From contig CANQRE010000034.1 in the NCBI GenBank assembly GCA_947626175.1, positions 1 to 8,186 of the forward strand: a stretch of 8,186 bases of DNA. The letters are read 5' to 3'. This DNA comes from an uncultured Clostridia bacterium. GTDB lineage: Bacteria; Bacillota; Clostridia; Christensenellales; UBA1242. Of the stretch, positions 4,725 to 8,186 are shown piece after piece (position 1 is the first letter of the stretch; the number at the start of each line of letters is the position of its first letter). The notes under the pieces are model-generated. The model was not told the origin of the DNA and did not search any database. It saw only the letters and a list, made by a program, of their open reading frames with translations. The translations under genes and the position numbers were made by a program.

Positions 4725-6911
4725 ATGAACAATTTTGATCTTTCATCTTTGAACGCTGACCAACAAGCTGCTCTCAAACAAACTGAGGGGGCTGTTTTGG
4801 TCACGGCAGGAGCAGGCAGCGGAAAAACAAGGCTCCTTACTCACAGGGTGGCTTATCTTTTGTCAAAGGGTGTTAGTCCTTACAGCATTCTTGCAATCAC
4901 TTTCACAAACAAAGCCACAAAGGAAATGGCGGAACGAATTGCAAACATGTGCGATGATGGTGACAAAATTTGGATTTCAACCTTCCACTCCATGTGTGCA
5001 AAAATTTTGCGAAGCGACATTGACCGGCTGGGCTACAGCAGGTCGTTTTCGATATATGATGAAACCGACAGTGAAAAAGTTGTCAAAGATATTCTTTCTT
5101 CACGCGGCATTCCGATAACGGAAGAAGGCATCAAAAAGAATGTGCTTTTTCACAAATCAAATTGGAAAAACACAACAATGACTCTCGCTGAATATGAAAG
5201 CGAATTTCATGACGTTGTCGACATTCACAAAATTGTTTCGATCATTGATGAATATGAGCAAATCTTAAAAAAGAACAACGCCCTTGATTTTGATGATTTG
5301 CTTGTCAAAACCTTCAAACTTTTCAAAACTTGCGAGGATGTGAAAAACTACTATGCCGAGCGTTTTTCATATATTTTGGTCGATGAGTTTCAGGACACAA
5401 ACATTGTGCAATATGAGCTTTTAAAGTTGCTTGCTTCAAAACATGGCAATATTTTTGTTGTCGGCGATGAAGATCAGTGCATTTATTCTTGGCGCGGAGC
5501 AAACTTTAAAAATATTTTCAATTTCCGCAAAGATTTTCCAAACGTTAAAATTTTCAAACTTGAGCAAAACTATCGCTCAACAGACAAAATTTTGGACAAA
5601 GCAAACAAGCTTATTGCCCACAATTCTTCACGCCTTGAAAAAAAACTTTGGACAAACAAGGTTGGCGGCGAAGAGCCTTCGATATACAACGCAATCGATG
5701 AGCGTGACGAAGCACTTTTTGTTGCAACAAACATTGAAAAGCTGATCAGAAAAGGGGCGGAGCCGTCCGATTTTGCAATATTGATGCGGCTTAACGCTCT
5801 TTCACGAAACATTGAAGAAGCACTTTTGAATTACAATATTCCGCACAAAATTTATGGCGGATTCAAGTTTTATGAGCGAAGCGAAATCAAAAATGTGATT
5901 GCATATTTAAGAATTTTTGTCAATCCTGATGACGATGTTGCCCTAATCAAAATCATCAATTTCCCGCGCAGGGGACTTGGCGACACCTCAATTGAAAAAT
6001 TGAAAAATTTTGCACAAGACCAATCAATTTTGAAAACATTGATGGGTGATGAATTTGCTTTGCTTGACAATTCCATAAAGAAAAAACTTGAAAGCTTTGT
6101 CGAAATATATAAAGGCCTTGAACAAATGTCGCTTCCGCTTGCCGATTTTGTCAGTGAAGTTATTGACAAATTTGGCATAAGGGAGTGCTATGACAAAAAA
6201 ACAGACGAAGGATTTGACAAACTTATGAACATATCTTCATTTGAAGCGGGAGTCAAGGACTTTGCAAGATTAAATCCGGACGCGACATTAAGCGATTATC
6301 TTGAAAGCATAACCCTGTCAAGTGACGTTGATGAAATTGGTGAAGGTGGCAGTGTGACAATTGCTTCTGTTCATGCTGTCAAAGGGCTTGAATTTAAATA
6401 TGTTTTTATTGTTGGGCTTGAAGAAGGAATCTTTCCAATTAGCCGTGCAATTTCGCCAGATGACATTGAAGAAGAGCGAAGGCTCATGTATGTTGCACTG
6501 ACGCGAGCGGAAGAAAAAGCATTTTTGACCCACTGCACAAAAAGATTTTTATATGGCAAAAGTTCATATCAAATTCCAAGCAGATTTTGTAAAGAGCTTG
6601 GATATTATGACTTTAAGCCTAGAGTCGTGGAAGAAGCATCAATTTTTTCAGGAAGCAACTTTGGCGGAAAAAGCTTTGGATCGTTTAATTTTGACAAAAC
6701 AACAATTCTTCGTCAGGAGCAATCAACTACGGCTGCAATTGATGTTTCAAAATACAAAGTTGGGCAAATTGTTGTCCATCCAAAATTCGGACGAGGACAA
6801 ATCAAGGAAATTTCATCCGATGGCCTTGTTGGAGATATTAGTTTTGAAGGCTTTGGGGTGAAAAGTTTGATGCTTGAAATTGCGCCGCTGAAAGTTGAGG
6901 GGGAAAAATGA
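4725..6911 (+). CDS. pcrA: ATP-dependent DNA helicase PcrA/UvrD (SF1A)
   Basis: This 728-residue product is a complete 3'-5' superfamily 1A helicase, acting in nucleotide-excision and mismatch repair and in clearing recombination or transcription intermediates. Visible motifs: Q motif LNADQQAAL (9-17), Walker A AGAGSGKT (28-35), Walker B DEFQD (220-224), motif III GDEDQCIYSWRG (247-258), motif IV QNYRST (281-286), motif V HAVKGLEF (550-557) and motif VI EEERRLMYVALTR ending at Arg594. The C-terminal YKVGQIVVHPKFGRG segment (from 677) is the Tudor-like domain that contacts RNA polymerase in PcrA. Start ATG 4725 matches the usual family N-terminus; an upstream in-frame TTG at 4704 lies inside the promoter. 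There is no SD, and the promoter geometry predicts a leaderless message. The pairing with ligA is the classic Bacillota pcrA-ligA operon. Confidence 0.96.
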   Translation: MNNFDLSSLNADQQAALKQTEGAVLVTAGAGSGKTRLLTHRVAYLLSKGVSPYSILAITFTNKATKEMAERIANMCDDGDKIWISTFHSMCAKILRSDIDRLGYSRSFSIYDETDSEKVVKDILSSRGIPITEEGIKKNVLFHKSNWKNTTMTLAEYESEFHDVVDIHKIVSIIDEYEQILKKNNALDFDDLLVKTFKLFKTCEDVKNYYAERFSYILVDEFQDTNIVQYELLKLLASKHGNIFVVGDEDQCIYSWRGANFKNIFNFRKDFPNVKIFKLEQNYRSTDKILDKANKLIAHNSSRLEKKLWTNKVGGEEPSIYNAIDERDEALFVATNIEKLIRKGAEPSDFAILMRLNALSRNIEEALLNYNIPHKIYGGFKFYERSEIKNVIAYLRIFVNPDDDVALIKIINFPRRGLGDTSIEKLKNFAQDQSILKTLMGDEFALLDNSIKKKLESFVEIYKGLEQMSLPLADFVSEVIDKFGIRECYDKKTDEGFDKLMNISSFEAGVKDFARLNPDATLSDYLESITLSSDVDEIGEGGSVTIASVHAVKGLEFKYVFIVGLEEGIFPISRAISPDDIEEERRLMYVALTRAEEKAFLTHCTKRFLYGKSSYQIPSRFCKELGYYDFKPRVVEEASIFSGSNFGGKSFGSFNFDKTTILRQEQSTTAAIDVSKYKVGQIVVHPKFGRGQIKEISSDGLVGDISFEGFGVKSLMLEIAPLKVEGEK

Positions 6912-8186
6912 ACACAATCACAAAAATGCAAGAGCTTATAAAGGAAATTGAAAAACACAATCACAATTATTATGATCTTGACAGTCCAACAATTTCAGAT
7001 GCTGAATATGACAAGCTTTATTATTCGCTTATCGATTTGGAAAAGGAAAGCGGCATAGTTTTGCCAAACTCTCCATCCCAGCGTGTGGGCGGCGATGTTG
7101 TGGACGGCTTTCAAAAGCGCGAGCATCCAAAAAAACTTTATTCATTAAACAAAGTTCGAAGTGAACAAGAGCTTTGCTCATGGATGGATGAAATGCGCTC
7201 TTTCAATCCAAACATGACTTTCACTGTTGAATACAAATTTGACGGACTGCACCTTGTGATTGAATATGACAAAGGCCATTTTGTTTCGGCAACAACACGC
7301 GGAAATGGCTATGTTGGCGAAGATGTTTCAAGTCAAGTCAAAACAATTCGTTCAGTTCCACTTGAAATCCCTTTTAAAAAGCATTTGTTTGTTGAAGGTG
7401 AAGGGATGATGACAAATCATGCTTTCAAAATATACAATCGAACTGCCGAAGAAAAATTAAAAAATCCAAGAAATGGCGTTGCCGGCGCGATAAGAAATCT
7501 CGATCCAAAAGAAACTGCAAAAAGGCGACTTGACTTTTTCTGCTATGCAGTTTTGCAGGCCGAAGGAAAAACATTTTCAACTCAGCAAGAGCTTCACAAG
7601 TTTTTAAGCGACAATGGCTTTGCTGTTGGAGATTATTTTCATGTTGCTTCAACAAAGGAAGATGTTTTAAAAGAAATTCATGCGATTGACAGCCGAAAAA
7701 ACAATCTTGACATTATGATTGACGGGGCAGTTGTGAGCATAAATCAAATTGGAAACAGGGAAGAAATTGGCTGGACAACCAAATTTCCAAAGTGGGCAAT
7801 TGCCTTCAAATTTGAAGCACAAGAAATTTCAACTTTGCTCAAAGATGTTGTGTGGCAAGTTGGCAGAACTGGAAAGGTGACGCCAATTGCAATTTTGGAG
7901 CCTGTTGAGCTTGCTGGCGCAACAGTTCAAAAAGCAACACTAAACAATTATGATGACATAAAGCGGAAAAATGTTTCAATTGGCAGCAGAGTGTTTGTTC
8001 GAAGATCGAATGAAGTTATTCCAGAAGTGCTTGGCCTTGCCGAAGAAGCACCTGATGCAAAACAAATTGTTCCGCCTTCGCTTTGCCCATGTTGCCAACA
8101 AACCCTAATTGAAAAAGGTCCACTTTTGTATTGCACAAATCATGACAACTGCTTTGATCAAATTGAAGGCAGACTCACGCATTTTG
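6908..8186 (+). CDS. ligA: NAD+-dependent DNA ligase LigA (3' truncated by window end)
   Basis: LigA seals nicks in replication and repair using NAD+. The window holds 426 codons of a protein usually near 650-670 residues. Domain Ia (about 5-60) is visible in HNHNYYDLDSPTISDAEYD and the SPSQRVGG segment. The adenylation domain has the AMP-accepting Lys110 in KFDG, TRGNG (usually TRGDG), VEGE (usually VRGE), NPRNGVAGAIRNLD and FPKWAIAFKFEAQE with its conserved late Lys. The OB fold shows VGRTGKVTPIAILEPVELAGATV and GSRVFVRRSNEVIPE. The C4 zinc finger starts at CPCC and continues CTNHDNC. Motif IV reads DGAVVSI, with Ser277 in place of the lysine of DGVVIKV. The HhH and BRCT domains lie beyond the window. 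ATG 6908 overlaps the pcrA TGA (ATGA), indicating coupled translation; GAGGGGG just upstream, inside pcrA, can act as SD. Confidence 0.95.
   Translation, partial: MNTITKMQELIKEIEKHNHNYYDLDSPTISDAEYDKLYYSLIDLEKESGIVLPNSPSQRVGGDVVDGFQKREHPKKLYSLNKVRSEQELCSWMDEMRSFNPNMTFTVEYKFDGLHLVIEYDKGHFVSATTRGNGYVGEDVSSQVKTIRSVPLEIPFKKHLFVEGEGMMTNHAFKIYNRTAEEKLKNPRNGVAGAIRNLDPKETAKRRLDFFCYAVLQAEGKTFSTQQELHKFLSDNGFAVGDYFHVASTKEDVLKEIHAIDSRKNNLDIMIDGAVVSINQIGNREEIGWTTKFPKWAIAFKFEAQEISTLLKDVVWQVGRTGKVTPIAILEPVELAGATVQKATLNNYDDIKRKNVSIGSRVFVRRSNEVIPEVLGLAEEAPDAKQIVPPSLCPCCQQTLIEKGPLLYCTNHDNCFDQIEGRLTHF

Noticed and set aside
1..8186. CRISPR arrays, tRNAs, rRNAs, transposases, attachment sites, riboswitches
   Set aside because: Both strands were read for these; no regularly spaced repeats, cloverleaf sequences, inverted-repeat-bounded elements or known riboswitch cores were seen, and coding sequence fills nearly all of the window.

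Overview
The window looks like chromosomal housekeeping DNA from a low-GC Bacillota, most likely a Clostridia-type lineage, possibly an uncultured gut one. This rests on AT-rich coding sequence, purine-rich Shine-Dalgarno sites, GTG and TTG starts, and the order dnaJ - rsmE - mtaB - rpsU, which is the downstream part of the dnaK heat-shock locus known from Bacillus subtilis. The assignment is from gene order and protein style only; no search was run. All recognised genes lie on the + strand.

Layout. (1) 1-1969: the tail of an unidentified gene, a short inorganic-pyrophosphatase-family protein, a CutA-like protein and dnaJ, closely spaced and ended by an intrinsic terminator whose stem contains the dnaJ stop codon. 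(2) 1952-3931: rsmE (16S rRNA U1498 methyltransferase) and mtaB (tRNA t6A37 methylthiotransferase), coupled by an overlapping stop codon and SD. Their apparent promoter overlaps the dnaJ terminator. (3) 3963-4240: rpsU (ribosomal protein S21) as a single-gene unit with an exact-consensus promoter and a strong terminator. (4) 4371-4697: a 108-residue protein I do not recognise. (5) 4690-8186: pcrA/uvrD helicase and the NAD+-dependent DNA ligase ligA, overlapping by ATGA; ligA runs off the window end.

Functional picture. The first half serves protein folding and ribosome/tRNA modification; the second half serves DNA repair and replication. There is no mobile element, CRISPR array, tRNA, rRNA or toxin-antitoxin module that I can support, and no clear undescribed system. 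The most interesting signals are small in scale. Two promoters (rsmE and pcrA) place the predicted transcription start at or within one base of the start codon, with no SD, so both mRNAs look leaderless. Both promoters also carry an eight-T run in the spacer. Other points of note are a motif IV lysine-to-serine change in LigA, a dnaJ locus without adjacent hrcA/grpE/dnaK or prmA, and the unknown protein between rpsU and pcrA.
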